From positions 1 to 64,000 of the forward strand of contig DAHUYQ010000014.1 of NCBI GenBank assembly GCA_027315115.1: a stretch of 64,000 nt of DNA, given 5' to 3'. This DNA comes from Solirubrobacterales bacterium (GTDB taxonomy: Bacteria; Actinomycetota; Thermoleophilia; Solirubrobacterales; Solirubrobacteraceae). The translations under genes were made by a program, and so were the position numbers. Below the pieces are notes generated by a model. That model saw only the letters and a list, made by a program, of their open reading frames with translations, ran no database searches and was not told where the DNA came from. Positions 9,937 to 17,818 of this stretch are shown one piece after another. Every line of letters begins with the position of its first letter. Position 1 is the stretch's first letter.

Positions 9937-10881
9937 GTGCCACGTCATTTCCTCACCGGCGCCGAGCTGTCGGCCGCGGAGCTGCTCGCCCTGCTCGACA
10001 GGGCGGCGGAGCTCAAGGCCGCGCCGCTGCGCTCGCGCGCGCTTGCCGGCCGCAGCGTCGCGCTGATCTTCGAGAAGCACTCGACCCGCACGCGCATCTC
10101 CTTCGAGGTGGGCATCCAGGAGCTCGGCGGGCATGCGGTGGTCCTGCGCTCGGGGGAGATGCAGATCGCGCGCGGCGAGGCGATCCGCGACACCGCGCTG
10201 GTGCTCTCCCGCCAGGTCGCCGCGGTCGGCTGGCGGACAGGGCCCGACGAGGGCCTGCGGGAGCTTGCGCGCTACGCCTCGATCCCCGTCTTCAACATGC
10301 TCAGCGAGCTGCACCACCCCTGCCAGGCGCTCGCGGACCTGCTCACCGTCCGCGAGGTCTGCGGCTCGCTGGATGGCCTGCGCATCGCCTATGTCGGCGA
10401 CGGGAACAACGTCGCGCGCTCGCTGGCGGTGCTCGGGACGCTCGCGGGCATGCACGTCGCGGTGGCCTCGCCGCCGGGCTACTCCCTGGAGCAGGATCTC
10501 GCGCTCCCGCCGGAGGCGAGCGGCACGCTGACGCTCTGCGAGGACGCCCGTGAGGCGGTCGCGGGCGCACAGGCGGTCTGCACCGACGTGTGGGTGAGCA
10601 TGGGCCAGGAGGGCGACGCGGACCGCGTCGGCGCGCTCTCGCCGTACCGGCTCGACGATGCCCTGCTGGACGCAGCGGCGCCCGACGCATTCGCGCTGCA
10701 CTGCCTGCCCGCCCACCCGGGCCAGGAGATCACCGCGGAGGTGCTCTACGGGCAGCGTCAGCGGATCTGGGAGCAGGCCGAGAACCGCCGCCACGCCCAG
10801 AAGGCGCTGCTGGAGCTGCTGCTGTCCGGCGGCGAGCCGTACGCCGCGCCGGTGGACAGCGCCGCCGGAGCGAGCGCGTGA
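9937..10881 (+). CDS. argF: Ornithine carbamoyltransferase
   Basis: The cytosolic enzyme makes citrulline from ornithine and carbamoyl phosphate in arginine synthesis. The carbamoyl-phosphate loop is EKHSTRTRISFE (S49-T-R-T-R), the second phosphate motif is HHPCQALADL, and the ornithine-side HCLPA motif contains C256. The 314-aa length is normal. GTG at 9937 is chosen because of the -10 box 7 nt upstream. The gene is isolated from other arg genes; its stop overlaps the start of the next gene, an RNA methyltransferase, so the two are probably co-transcribed. Confidence 0.92.
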   Translation: MPRHFLTGAELSAAELLALLDRAAELKAAPLRSRALAGRSVALIFEKHSTRTRISFEVGIQELGGHAVVLRSGEMQIARGEAIRDTALVLSRQVAAVGWRTGPDEGLRELARYASIPVFNMLSELHHPCQALADLLTVREVCGSLDGLRIAYVGDGNNVARSLAVLGTLAGMHVAVASPPGYSLEQDLALPPEASGTLTLCEDAREAVAGAQAVCTDVWVSMGQEGDADRVGALSPYRLDDALLDAAAPDAFALHCLPAHPGQEITAEVLYGQRQRIWEQAENRRHAQKALLELLLSGGEPYAAPVDSAAGASA

Positions 10882-12434
10882 GCGCCCCGGCGGCGCCGGC
10901 GCGCAGACCGGAGCGGGGCGAGGAGATCGAGCTGAGGGTCGAGTCGCTGGCCCACGGCGGCGAGGGCGTCGCGCGGTTCGGCGAGGAGGGCTACGTCGTC
11001 TTCGTCGCCGGCGCGATCCCGGGCGACCGCGTGCGCGCCTTCGTGCACAAGCGCAAGCGCGCCTACGCGCACGCCCGCGCCGTGGAGATCCTGGAGCCCG
11101 GACCGGAGCGGATCGAGCCGCGGGCCGACCATCCGGGCGTGCCCTGGCAGGTGCTGCCCTACGAGCGGCAGCTTCAGGTCAAGCAGGAGCAGGTGCGGGA
11201 CGCGCTGTCGCGGATTGGTCGCCTGGAGGGCTACGAGATGCAGGAGATCGTGCCCGCCCTGCAGCAGTGGCGCTACCGCAACAAGCTCGAGTACTCCTTC
11301 GGCAGTGGCCCGGACGGGCAGCTTGTCTGTGGCTTTCACGCGCCCGCCGGCTGGAACAGGGTCGTCGCGATCGAGGACTGCCTGCTGGCTTCCGAGTTCG
11401 GCAACCGGGCGCGCGACGTGGCGCTGCGCTGGGCGATCGAGCAGGGCCTGCTCGCCTGGGAGCGTGCGGTCGGGCCCGCGCCCGAGGGCGACGCCGAGGA
11501 GGAGGGCGACGCGGCGGACGCGGCCAGCCCCGGCGCGGCGGCGCAGGGCAGACAGGCGCGGGGCGCGGCGGCACGCGGCGCAGGACGGCGACGGACGCCC
11601 GACGACGCTCGGACCGGCCCGGCGCCGGACGGACGCGCGCGGCTGCGCAACCTCGTGGTGCGCGAGGGCAGGCGCACCGGCAAGCTGCAGATCAGGCTGG
11701 TCTCCACGCCGGGCGAGCTGGAGATCGACGCGTTGGCGGGCGCGCTCGTGGACGCGCTCGGGCAGGAGGCCGTCTCAGGCGTGCTGTGGACGCGCACCAC
11801 GAGCCTCGCCGAGAGCACCGGCGGCGGCGAGACCGAACTGGTCTGGGGCGAGCGCCAGCTCCCGGAGCAGCTCGGCGATCTCGATCTGCGCATTTCCCCA
11901 CAGGCCTTCTTCCAGACGAACACCGAGATGGCGGAGGCGCTCTACGCGATCGCCACCGAGTACGCGGGCCTGACGGGCTACGAGCGCGTCTTCGACCTCT
12001 ACTGCGGCACCGGCACGATCGCGCTCACGCTCGCTCCGCGCGCCGGCGAGCTGTGGGGAATCGAGGTCGTGGAGGAGGCTGTCGCCGACGCGGCGGAGGC
12101 GGCGATCCGCAACGGAGTCCACGGCGCACGGTTCCTCACCGGCGACGCGCGCCTGGCGCTGCCCCGGCTGCTGGAGCAGGCGGGCCGGCCGGACGTGGTC
12201 ATGATCGACCCGCCGCGGGCGGGCCTCTCCCAGAAAGTCGTGCGCCGGATCATCGACTGCCAGCCCAAGCGGATCGTCTATGTCTCCTGCAACCCCACGA
12301 CGCTCGCGCCGAACGCGGCGCAGCTTGCGGAGGCCGGCTGGCGGCTGCGACGGGTGTGCCCGGTGGACATGTTCCCGCAGACCCACCACGTCGAGTGCGT
12401 GGCGCTGCTCGACCGTGAGCGCCCCGATGCCTGA
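10878..12434 (+). CDS. TrmA/RlmD-family RNA uracil-C5 methyltransferase lacking the Fe-S cysteines
   Basis: The protein methylates uracil C5 in rRNA or tRNA using S-adenosylmethionine. A TRAM domain (residues about 15-70) precedes the catalytic part: FFQTNTEMAE near 342, DLYCGTGTIALTL, MIDPPRAGL, and VSCNPTTLA with C471 as the nucleophile. Most relatives bind a [4Fe-4S] cluster through a C-x5-C-G-G-C block just after the TRAM domain; here that place reads ADHPGVPWQVLPYERQ, with no cysteine. A low-complexity Ala/Gly/Arg insert lies around residues 200-250. Start GTG 10878 overlaps the argF stop. Which uridine is modified cannot be told from sequence. Confidence 0.85.
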   Translation: MSAPAAPARRPERGEEIELRVESLAHGGEGVARFGEEGYVVFVAGAIPGDRVRAFVHKRKRAYAHARAVEILEPGPERIEPRADHPGVPWQVLPYERQLQVKQEQVRDALSRIGRLEGYEMQEIVPALQQWRYRNKLEYSFGSGPDGQLVCGFHAPAGWNRVVAIEDCLLASEFGNRARDVALRWAIEQGLLAWERAVGPAPEGDAEEEGDAADAASPGAAAQGRQARGAAARGAGRRRTPDDARTGPAPDGRARLRNLVVREGRRTGKLQIRLVSTPGELEIDALAGALVDALGQEAVSGVLWTRTTSLAESTGGGETELVWGERQLPEQLGDLDLRISPQAFFQTNTEMAEALYAIATEYAGLTGYERVFDLYCGTGTIALTLAPRAGELWGIEVVEEAVADAAEAAIRNGVHGARFLTGDARLALPRLLEQAGRPDVVMIDPPRAGLSQKVVRRIIDCQPKRIVYVSCNPTTLAPNAAQLAEAGWRLRRVCPVDMFPQTHHVECVALLDRERPDA

Positions 12435-12882
12435 GTCGGGCCTCAGCCGCGACGATCTGGCCCGCGCGGAGCTGATGCCGCTGGCGCCCGGAGAGCGGCC
12501 CCCCGCGCTGCTGGTCTGCATCGCGGTCGCTGTGCTGCTGGCGATCGCGGTGATCGCCGGCGTCCTGACCAGCCACGACCTCTCCAAACAGGGCGGCTCG
12601 GTCCCCGGCGGCGCGTTCCTCGCGGCGGTCCTGCTGGTGCTGGCGCTGAACATGTTCCGGCTCCGCTACTGGGCCGTGCTGGGCTTCGAGGGACTGCTCG
12701 CGTTCCAGGTCATGATCGCCTGCCTTGCGCTGGTGCTGGCGCGCACCCTGCTGGCCGCCGGCGGATGCGTGGCCGTGATCGCGATCGGCGGCGTCCTGTT
12801 CTGGAAGCTGATCCGGGTGATGGGCAGGATCCAGGCCGGCGAGCGCGGATCGACGCAGCGCGGATCGACACTTGACACTTGA
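12427..12882 (+). CDS. Small membrane protein of unknown function
   Basis: A 151-aa protein with four hydrophobic stretches: about residues 28-48, 63-78, 85-105 and 110-128. The N-terminus (MPESGLSRDDLARAELMPL) is hydrophilic and the C-terminus is short and basic. I do not recognise the family. It overlaps the end of the methyltransferase gene by 8 bp, so it is likely the third gene of the argF unit. An in-frame GTG at 12415 is an alternative start. Confidence 0.65.
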   Translation: MPESGLSRDDLARAELMPLAPGERPPALLVCIAVAVLLAIAVIAGVLTSHDLSKQGGSVPGGAFLAAVLLVLALNMFRLRYWAVLGFEGLLAFQVMIACLALVLARTLLAAGGCVAVIAIGGVLFWKLIRVMGRIQAGERGSTQRGSTLDT

Positions 12883-12903
12883 CGACCCGCTTGACACTTG
12901 ACG
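12871..12903 (+). repeat. Two 14-bp direct repeats containing TTGACA, period 19 bp
   Basis: CTTGACACTTGACG occurs at 12871-12884 and again at 12890-12903, in the gap before lpdA. Each copy carries a consensus -35 hexamer. A TAGTCT box follows at about 12909, 10 nt before the lpdA ATG. The repeats may be -35 elements or a regulator site; they overlap the 3' end of the upstream gene. Confidence 0.55.
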
Positions 12904-12924
12904 GCTGATAGTCTCGCGCCTGCC

Positions 12925-14334
12925 ATGACTGAGCAGACATTCGACTGTGTAGTGATCGGTTCCGGGCCGGGAGGCTACGTGGCCGCGATCCGCGCCGCGC
13001 AGCTTGGCATGAAGACGGCGGTCATCGAGAAGGACCGTGTGGGAGGTCGCTGTCTCAACTACGCGTGCATCCCCGCCAAGGCGGTGCTGCGCTGCGCTGA
13101 CCTGCTCACCGAGATCCGCGAGGCCGGCGACTTCGGACTGAAGGTCAGCGGCGTCGAGGTCGACTACGCCGCGGTCCAGGCCAGGCGCGAGAAGGTGATC
13201 TCAACCCTGACCGGCGGCGTCGCCGGGCTGTTCAAGAAGAACGGCATCGAGCTGATCGAGGGCGAGGCGTCGCTCGCGCCGCAGGGCGCCGACTCGGCCG
13301 CGACCAACGGCGCCGGCGACGGCGTCGGAGTGATCGTGAACGGGCGCACGATCGGCGCGCGGACCGTGATCCTCGCAGCGGGCTCCGTGAAGCGCACGAT
13401 CCCGGGCGTGGAGCTCGGTGGCGCGGTGATCGGCACCGAGGAGGCGTGGGCGCTGGCCGATCTCCCCAGCCGGCTCGCGGTCGTAGGCGCAGGCGCCTCG
13501 GGCGCCGAGATCGCCTCCGGCTTCGCACGACTGGGCAGCGAGGTGATCCTGCTCGAGGCGCTCGACAGGGTGCTGCCGACCGAGGACGCCGACATCTCGC
13601 GCGTGGTTGAGCGCGGGCTCAAGCGGCAGGGCATGACGATCGCGACCGGCACGCGGATCGAAGACGTCAAGGCGGGCGAGAGCTCGGTGAGCTTCACCTA
13701 CGGCTCACAGAGCGCCGAGGTCGACCGGCTCGTGATCGCCGCCGGTCGCGGCCCCGACGTGCAGGCGCTGAACCTTGCCGAGGCCGGCATCGAGCTCGAC
13801 GAGCTCGGCCTGGTGAAGGTGGACGGCGCGCAGAGAACCAGCCGCGCGGGCGTCTACGCGATCGGCGACATCGTCCCCGGCCCGGCTCTTGCCCACAAGG
13901 CATCCGACGAGGGGATCATCGCCGTCGAGGACGCGGCCGGCCGGCCGACCCACCCGCTCTCCTACGCCGACATACCGCGCGCGACGTTCTGCACCCCCAA
14001 CGTCGGCTCCTTCGGGCTCACCGAGCAGCAGGCCAAGGAGCAGGGCTACGACGTGGTGGTCGGGAAGGTGCAGTACGGCGCCGTCGGCGGCGGCACCGTC
14101 TACGGCGACCGGACGGGCCTGGTGAAGGTCGTCGGCGAGACCAGGTACGGCGAGCTGCTGGGCGGTCACATCGTCGGCAGCAGGGCGACCGAGCTGATCC
14201 AGGAGCTCGTCAACATCCGCGCGCTCGAGGGCGGCTACCCCGAGCTCGCACGGATCGTCCACGGCCATCCGACGCTCTCGGAGGCCGTGATGGAAGCCGG
14301 CCGCGCCGCGGACGGCTGGCTCATTCACGGCTGA
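12925..14334 (+). CDS. lpdA: Dihydrolipoyl dehydrogenase
   Basis: This FAD-dependent E3 subunit reoxidises dihydrolipoamide in 2-oxoacid dehydrogenase or glycine-cleavage complexes. The FAD motif is VVIGSGPGGYVAAIRAAQLG, the redox disulfide is C43-LNYA-C48, the NAD motif is LAVVGAGASGAEIASGFARLG, and the catalytic His-Glu pair lies in HGHPTLSEAV near the end. The product is 469 aa, normal for the family. No E1 or E2 genes are adjacent, but lipB and lipA follow within 2.4 kb, which supports a lipoate context. The ATG at 12925 has a TAGTCT box 10 nt upstream, predicting a very short leader. Confidence 0.94.
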   Translation: MTEQTFDCVVIGSGPGGYVAAIRAAQLGMKTAVIEKDRVGGRCLNYACIPAKAVLRCADLLTEIREAGDFGLKVSGVEVDYAAVQARREKVISTLTGGVAGLFKKNGIELIEGEASLAPQGADSAATNGAGDGVGVIVNGRTIGARTVILAAGSVKRTIPGVELGGAVIGTEEAWALADLPSRLAVVGAGASGAEIASGFARLGSEVILLEALDRVLPTEDADISRVVERGLKRQGMTIATGTRIEDVKAGESSVSFTYGSQSAEVDRLVIAAGRGPDVQALNLAEAGIELDELGLVKVDGAQRTSRAGVYAIGDIVPGPALAHKASDEGIIAVEDAAGRPTHPLSYADIPRATFCTPNVGSFGLTEQQAKEQGYDVVVGKVQYGAVGGGTVYGDRTGLVKVVGETRYGELLGGHIVGSRATELIQELVNIRALEGGYPELARIVHGHPTLSEAVMEAGRAADGWLIHG

Positions 14335-14427
14335 GAGGCACCGCGCGGGCGGCGGCGCCCGGCCATGCGGCGCCCGGAAAGCCCCGTGAGAGCGAGAAGA
14401 CCGGATACCGGCCGCTTGCCGGCCGGA

Positions 14428-14433
14428 TACGCT
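14428..14433 (+). promoter_or_regulatory. -10 box of a leaderless promoter for the DsbA-like gene
   Basis: TACGCT lies 6 nt before the ATG at 14440, predicting transcription from the start codon. Confidence 0.45.
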
Positions 14434-14439
14434 CAGAGC

Positions 14440-15039
14440 ATGAGCGTGGAGCCACGTCTCTTCTGCTTCGATCTCGCCGACCCGCTCTGCTACCTGGCCG
14501 CCGAGCACGCGCTGCGCGCGGCGGGCGAGCACCCGCTGGAATGGCTGCCGGTGAGCGGCGGCGGCCTGCCGCGGACCTCGCGGCTGGAGTCCTTCAGATG
14601 CCACGCCGAGATCGAGGCCTTCCAGGAGGATCTCGCGCGCCAGGCCCGGCGACTGGACCTGCAGCCGCTGCGCTGGCCGGCGCGCTTCCCGTTCGACAGC
14701 GGGCCGGCGATGCTCGCCGCCACCTACGCGAAGGAGATCGGCCGCACGGTGCCCTTCGCGCAGGCGGCCTTCCGGCAGGCGTTCGCCGGCGGGCGCCCGC
14801 TCGACGAGGAGGACTTCGTGCTGGTCGCCGCGGCCGCCTGCGAGATGCACCCGCGCGCGGTGCTGGCCGCGATCGCGTCGGCCTCGACGGCGCAGCGGCT
14901 TGCGAGCGCGACCGAGCTTGCGATCGCCCGCGGCGTCAGCGAGCTGCCGGCGGTGGTCGTCGACCGCCAGGCGCTCTGCGGCATTCAGGCACTCGACTGG
15001 ATCCTGCAGCGGGCGGCAGCCGAGGCGCGAGTCGGATGA
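14440..15039 (+). CDS. DsbA-family thioredoxin-fold protein (HCCA-isomerase-like)
   Basis: A 199-aa protein with the layout of DsbA/2-hydroxychromene-2-carboxylate isomerase relatives. It has an N-terminal beta strand LFCFDLADPLCYLAAEHAL, a helical insertion (residues about 60-140), and the late cis-Pro-type strand VSELPAVVVDRQALCGIQALDW. There is no signal peptide and no CxxC motif at the usual helix start (ADPLCYL has a single Cys), so it is not a standard disulfide oxidase. Its substrate is unknown. The stop overlaps the next start (ATGA). Confidence 0.65.
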   Translation: MSVEPRLFCFDLADPLCYLAAEHALRAAGEHPLEWLPVSGGGLPRTSRLESFRCHAEIEAFQEDLARQARRLDLQPLRWPARFPFDSGPAMLAATYAKEIGRTVPFAQAAFRQAFAGGRPLDEEDFVLVAAAACEMHPRAVLAAIASASTAQRLASATELAIARGVSELPAVVVDRQALCGIQALDWILQRAAAEARVG

Positions 15040-15275
15040 GGGCACGCGAGGCATACCGGCTGATCGTGCGACGCGGCGGAATGATGCCCGCGCTGCTGGC
15101 CCACCACGAGCGCGTCGACCACGTCGAGATCGTCGAGGTCGACAGCGGCGAGGTCGTCCTCTACTGGGACTGCCCGGCCCAGCGGGCAAGGCAGCTCGTG
15201 CGAATGCTCCGCGAAGAGCTCTCCCAGATGGATGCCGCCGACTTCCTGGACCGCTGGATCGCGGTGAGCGATTGA
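15036..15275 (+). CDS. Unknown 79-aa protein between the DsbA-like gene and lipB
   Basis: I do not recognise a family. The product begins MRAREAYRLIVRRGG and contains VDHVEIVEVDSGEVVLYWDC, then an acidic C-terminal helix ending DFLDRWIAVSD. It looks like a small soluble alpha/beta protein with one cysteine. The 4-bp overlap with the upstream gene and the position just before lipB argue that it is real and co-transcribed. Confidence 0.6.
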   Translation: MRAREAYRLIVRRGGMMPALLAHHERVDHVEIVEVDSGEVVLYWDCPAQRARQLVRMLREELSQMDAADFLDRWIAVSD

Positions 15276-15301
15276 GGCGGCACGCTAGTCTGGTCGCAGG
15301 C

Positions 15302-16051
15302 ATGCACGAATCTGGACGCAAAGCTCCCGAGCTGTGGATCTGCTCGCTTGGTACGGTCCCCTACGTGGAAGGGGTTGAGATCCAGGAACACGTCGCTGCG
15401 CGGCGCCGCGCCGGCGAGGCTGCCGACACGCTGCTGCTGCTGGAGCATCCGCCGGTCTACACCCGCGGACGGCGCGCCAAGGACGAGGAGCTCGCGCTGG
15501 GGGAGCACTTCTACCGCAGCCGGGGGATCGAGATCGTGCCCACCGATCGCGGCGGGCGCGTCACCTACCACGGCCCCGGGCAGCTCGTCGGCTACCCGAT
15601 CATGGGGGTCGGCGACGTGCTCGCCCACCTGCGGGCCATCGAGGCCGCGATCGTGCAGGCGCTCGCGCGGGTGGGCATCGAGGCGCGCTCGCGATGCCAG
15701 GAGGGCCCGGACTGGACCGGTGTGTGGGTCGGCGAGCGCAAGATCGCCTCGCTCGGGGTTCACGTCTCGCGCGGCGTCAGCACCCACGGGTTCGCGATCA
15801 ACGTGGTCAATGACCTCACCCCCTTCTCCTGGATCGTCCCCTGCGGGCTCTCCGGCGTGAGCATGACCTCGGTCGCGCAGGAGATCGGCGACGCGGCCGA
15901 CCTCGCGCGCGTCCGCGAGCGCGTGGTGGAGAGCTTCTGCGCCCTGCACGGCAGGCAGCCGCGGCTCGTCGGCCCGGCGGACCTGGGCATCGGCCCGGCG
16001 GACCTGGGCGCCGGCGCCGGCACGAGCGAGCGGTCGGCGGTGGCGGCATGA
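15302..16051 (+). CDS. lipB: Octanoyl-ACP:protein N-octanoyltransferase LipB
   Basis: LipB moves octanoate from acyl carrier protein to lipoyl domains, the first step of lipoate synthesis. Visible motifs are EHPPVYTRGRR, DRGGRVTYHGPGQLVGYPI, GVWVGERKIASLGV (K147) and WIVPCGLSGVSMTS (C181), the last two giving the catalytic Lys and acyl-Cys. The last 35 residues are Gly/Ala/Pro-rich and include a duplicated GPADLG unit. The stop overlaps the lipA start, so the pair is translationally coupled. A TAGTCT box 10 nt before the ATG suggests a promoter inside the cluster. Confidence 0.95.
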   Translation: MHESGRKAPELWICSLGTVPYVEGVEIQEHVAARRRAGEAADTLLLLEHPPVYTRGRRAKDEELALGEHFYRSRGIEIVPTDRGGRVTYHGPGQLVGYPIMGVGDVLAHLRAIEAAIVQALARVGIEARSRCQEGPDWTGVWVGERKIASLGVHVSRGVSTHGFAINVVNDLTPFSWIVPCGLSGVSMTSVAQEIGDAADLARVRERVVESFCALHGRQPRLVGPADLGIGPADLGAGAGTSERSAVAA

Positions 16052-17019
16052 GCCCGACCCGCTCGCGCGCGAACCCCGGCGGCATGGACGTGCTGAAGGT
16101 GCTCGGACCGGAGGTGCGGCCTCTGCGCGAGCGCAAGCCGCCGTGGTTCAAGGTGCCCGCTCCGGGCGGTCAGCGCTACCGCGCCCTGACGGACATGATC
16201 AAAGCCGAGAACCTGCACACCGTCTGCCAGGAGGCCGCCTGTCCCAACGTCGGCGAGTGCTGGGAGCGCGGCACCGCGACGTTCATGATCCTCGGCGACA
16301 CGTGCACGCGCCGCTGCGGCTTCTGCAACGTCAAGACCGGCAAGCCGACCTGGAACGACCCGCTGGAGCCCGCGCGCGTCGCGCGCACGATCGCGCGAAT
16401 GGGGCTACGTCACGCGGTGATCACCTCCGTGGACCGAGACGACCTCCCCGACAAGGGCGCCTCCGCGTTCGTGGGCGTGATCCGGCAGGTGCGCCTGCAG
16501 GCGCCCGGCTGCCGCGTCGAGGTGCTCACGCCCGACTTCCAAGGGCAGGAGATGCCTCTGGCGAAGGTGATCGCGGAGCGGCCCGACGTCTTCAACCACA
16601 ACGTCGAGGTGGTGCCGCGGCTCTACCCCGTGGCGCGCCGGGGCTCGGAATTCCTGCGCTCCTGCCGGGTGCTGCGCCTGGCCAAGGAGATGGGTGGGGA
16701 TGAGGTGGTCACGAAGTCGGGCCTGATGGTCGGCCTCGGCGAGACCCACGAGGAGATGGTGGAGACCTTCGGTGTGCTGCGCGAGCACGGCGTGCAGGTG
16801 ATCACGGTCGGCCAGTACCTGCGCCCCTCCGAGCGCCATCTGCCGATCGTGCGCTACTGGCACCCGGACGAGTTCGCGGCGCTGGAGGCAGCTGCCTACG
16901 AGCTCGGCTTCGACCACGTCGCGGCCGGCCCGCTGGTGCGGTCCTCCTACCACGCCGATCGCCATGCCGACGGCGCCGGCGTGCAGATGCTGCCCGGGCA
17001 CGGCCCGCTGCGCCGGTAA
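16048..17019 (+). CDS. lipA: Lipoyl synthase LipA
   Basis: This radical-SAM enzyme inserts two sulfurs into octanoyl groups to make lipoate. The auxiliary cluster is bound by C-x4-C-x5-C (CQEAACPNVGEC), the radical-SAM cluster by C86-TRR-C90-GF-C93, and the C-terminal RSSYHA serine motif is present. The length of 323 aa is usual. It follows lipB with a 4-bp overlap, giving the complete de novo lipoylation pair. Confidence 0.96.
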   Translation: MSPTRSRANPGGMDVLKVLGPEVRPLRERKPPWFKVPAPGGQRYRALTDMIKAENLHTVCQEAACPNVGECWERGTATFMILGDTCTRRCGFCNVKTGKPTWNDPLEPARVARTIARMGLRHAVITSVDRDDLPDKGASAFVGVIRQVRLQAPGCRVEVLTPDFQGQEMPLAKVIAERPDVFNHNVEVVPRLYPVARRGSEFLRSCRVLRLAKEMGGDEVVTKSGLMVGLGETHEEMVETFGVLREHGVQVITVGQYLRPSERHLPIVRYWHPDEFAALEAAAYELGFDHVAAGPLVRSSYHADRHADGAGVQMLPGHGPLRR

Positions 17020-17052
17020 GCTCGCCTGATCCTCGTTCCTTTGAAGGACAAC

Positions 17053-17619
17053 GTGTCGCGCCGGCGCTTCCCGCTGATCACCCTGGTGAGCATCGCCCTG
17101 GGGGCGGGCGTCTGGCTCGGCGGACTGCTGCACGGCGGCCTGCTGGCGCTCCTACTGAGCCTCGCTGCGCTGCTGATCTTCGGGCAGAGCGTGGAGGATG
17201 CGCTCGGCAGGGCCCGCTACGTGCTGTTGATGGCCGCCGGCGCGCTGGTGGCGCTGGTGGCGCAGATGGCCACCGGGCAGCCCCACGGAGCCGCGACGCT
17301 CGCCTGCGCCGGCGTCGCGGCAGTGGTGGTCGGGGCCTACATCGCCCTACATCGGCGCGCGCGCGTCTACGCGGTGCTGTTCGCGCCGCTGTTCTCATCG
17401 GTGCTGGCGATCCCCGCGCTGCTCGTGCTCGCCGCGTGGATCGGCGCCCAGGTCGCGATCGGCCTCGGCGTCGACGAACCGCTTGCGAGCATCGGCGCCG
17501 CCTGGTTTGCGCATCTGGCGGCGATCGTGGCTGGACTGCTGGCGGCGCGCCCGCTTGCGCGAGCCGGTCGTGACCGCGGAGGACGAGCCGGCAGCGCGGC
17601 GGCAGGGCCGGCGGTCTAG
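17053..17619 (+). CDS. Rhomboid-like membrane protein without the catalytic serine
   Basis: Six hydrophobic segments and two rhomboid landmarks are present. FGQSVEDALGRARYVLLMAAG matches the loop and third helix of bacterial rhomboids, and AAWFAHLAAIVAGLLAARPL matches the final helix with its histidine. The segment that should hold the active-site G-x-S-G reads LACAGVAAVVVGAYIAL, so the serine position is Ala. It is most likely an inactive rhomboid relative. GTG at 17053 is chosen because GAAGGA precedes it by 4-5 nt; TTG at 17041 is an alternative. It sits between lipA and a small membrane protein gene. Confidence 0.6.
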   Translation: MSRRRFPLITLVSIALGAGVWLGGLLHGGLLALLLSLAALLIFGQSVEDALGRARYVLLMAAGALVALVAQMATGQPHGAATLACAGVAAVVVGAYIALHRRARVYAVLFAPLFSSVLAIPALLVLAAWIGAQVAIGLGVDEPLASIGAAWFAHLAAIVAGLLAARPLARAGRDRGGRAGSAAAGPAV

Positions 17620-17632
17620 CGGGCCGATAGCG

Positions 17633-17815
17633 ATGCGCCGCCTGCTGATCCTGATCGTCGGTGTGGGCTTCGTCGCCGGTTTCGGGTTCCTCACGCTGAC
17701 CGTGATCGAACGCGCGGGGCTCACGGTAGGGGGAGTGGCGGCGGCGGCGATCTCGCTGCTGGTCCTGGCGCTGATCGTCGTCGGCATCGTCGGAGCGCTG
17801 CGGGACCCTGACTGA
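17633..17815 (+). CDS. Small two-helix membrane protein
   Basis: A 60-aa product, almost wholly two transmembrane helices: MRRLLILIVGVGFVAGFGFL and a second helix near residues 33-55, ending ALRDPD. I do not recognise the family. It lies 13 bp after the rhomboid-like gene and 3 bp before the carboxypeptidase gene, which supports it as part of an envelope operon. Confidence 0.6.
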   Translation: MRRLLILIVGVGFVAGFGFLTLTVIERAGLTVGGVAAAAISLLVLALIVVGIVGALRDPD

Positions 17816-17818
17816 GCG

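Noticed and set aside
15971-16015. 21-bp duplicated segment in the lipB 3' end as a mobile-element scar
   Set aside because: It is a short in-frame duplication of a GPADLG unit in a disordered tail, easily explained by slippage.
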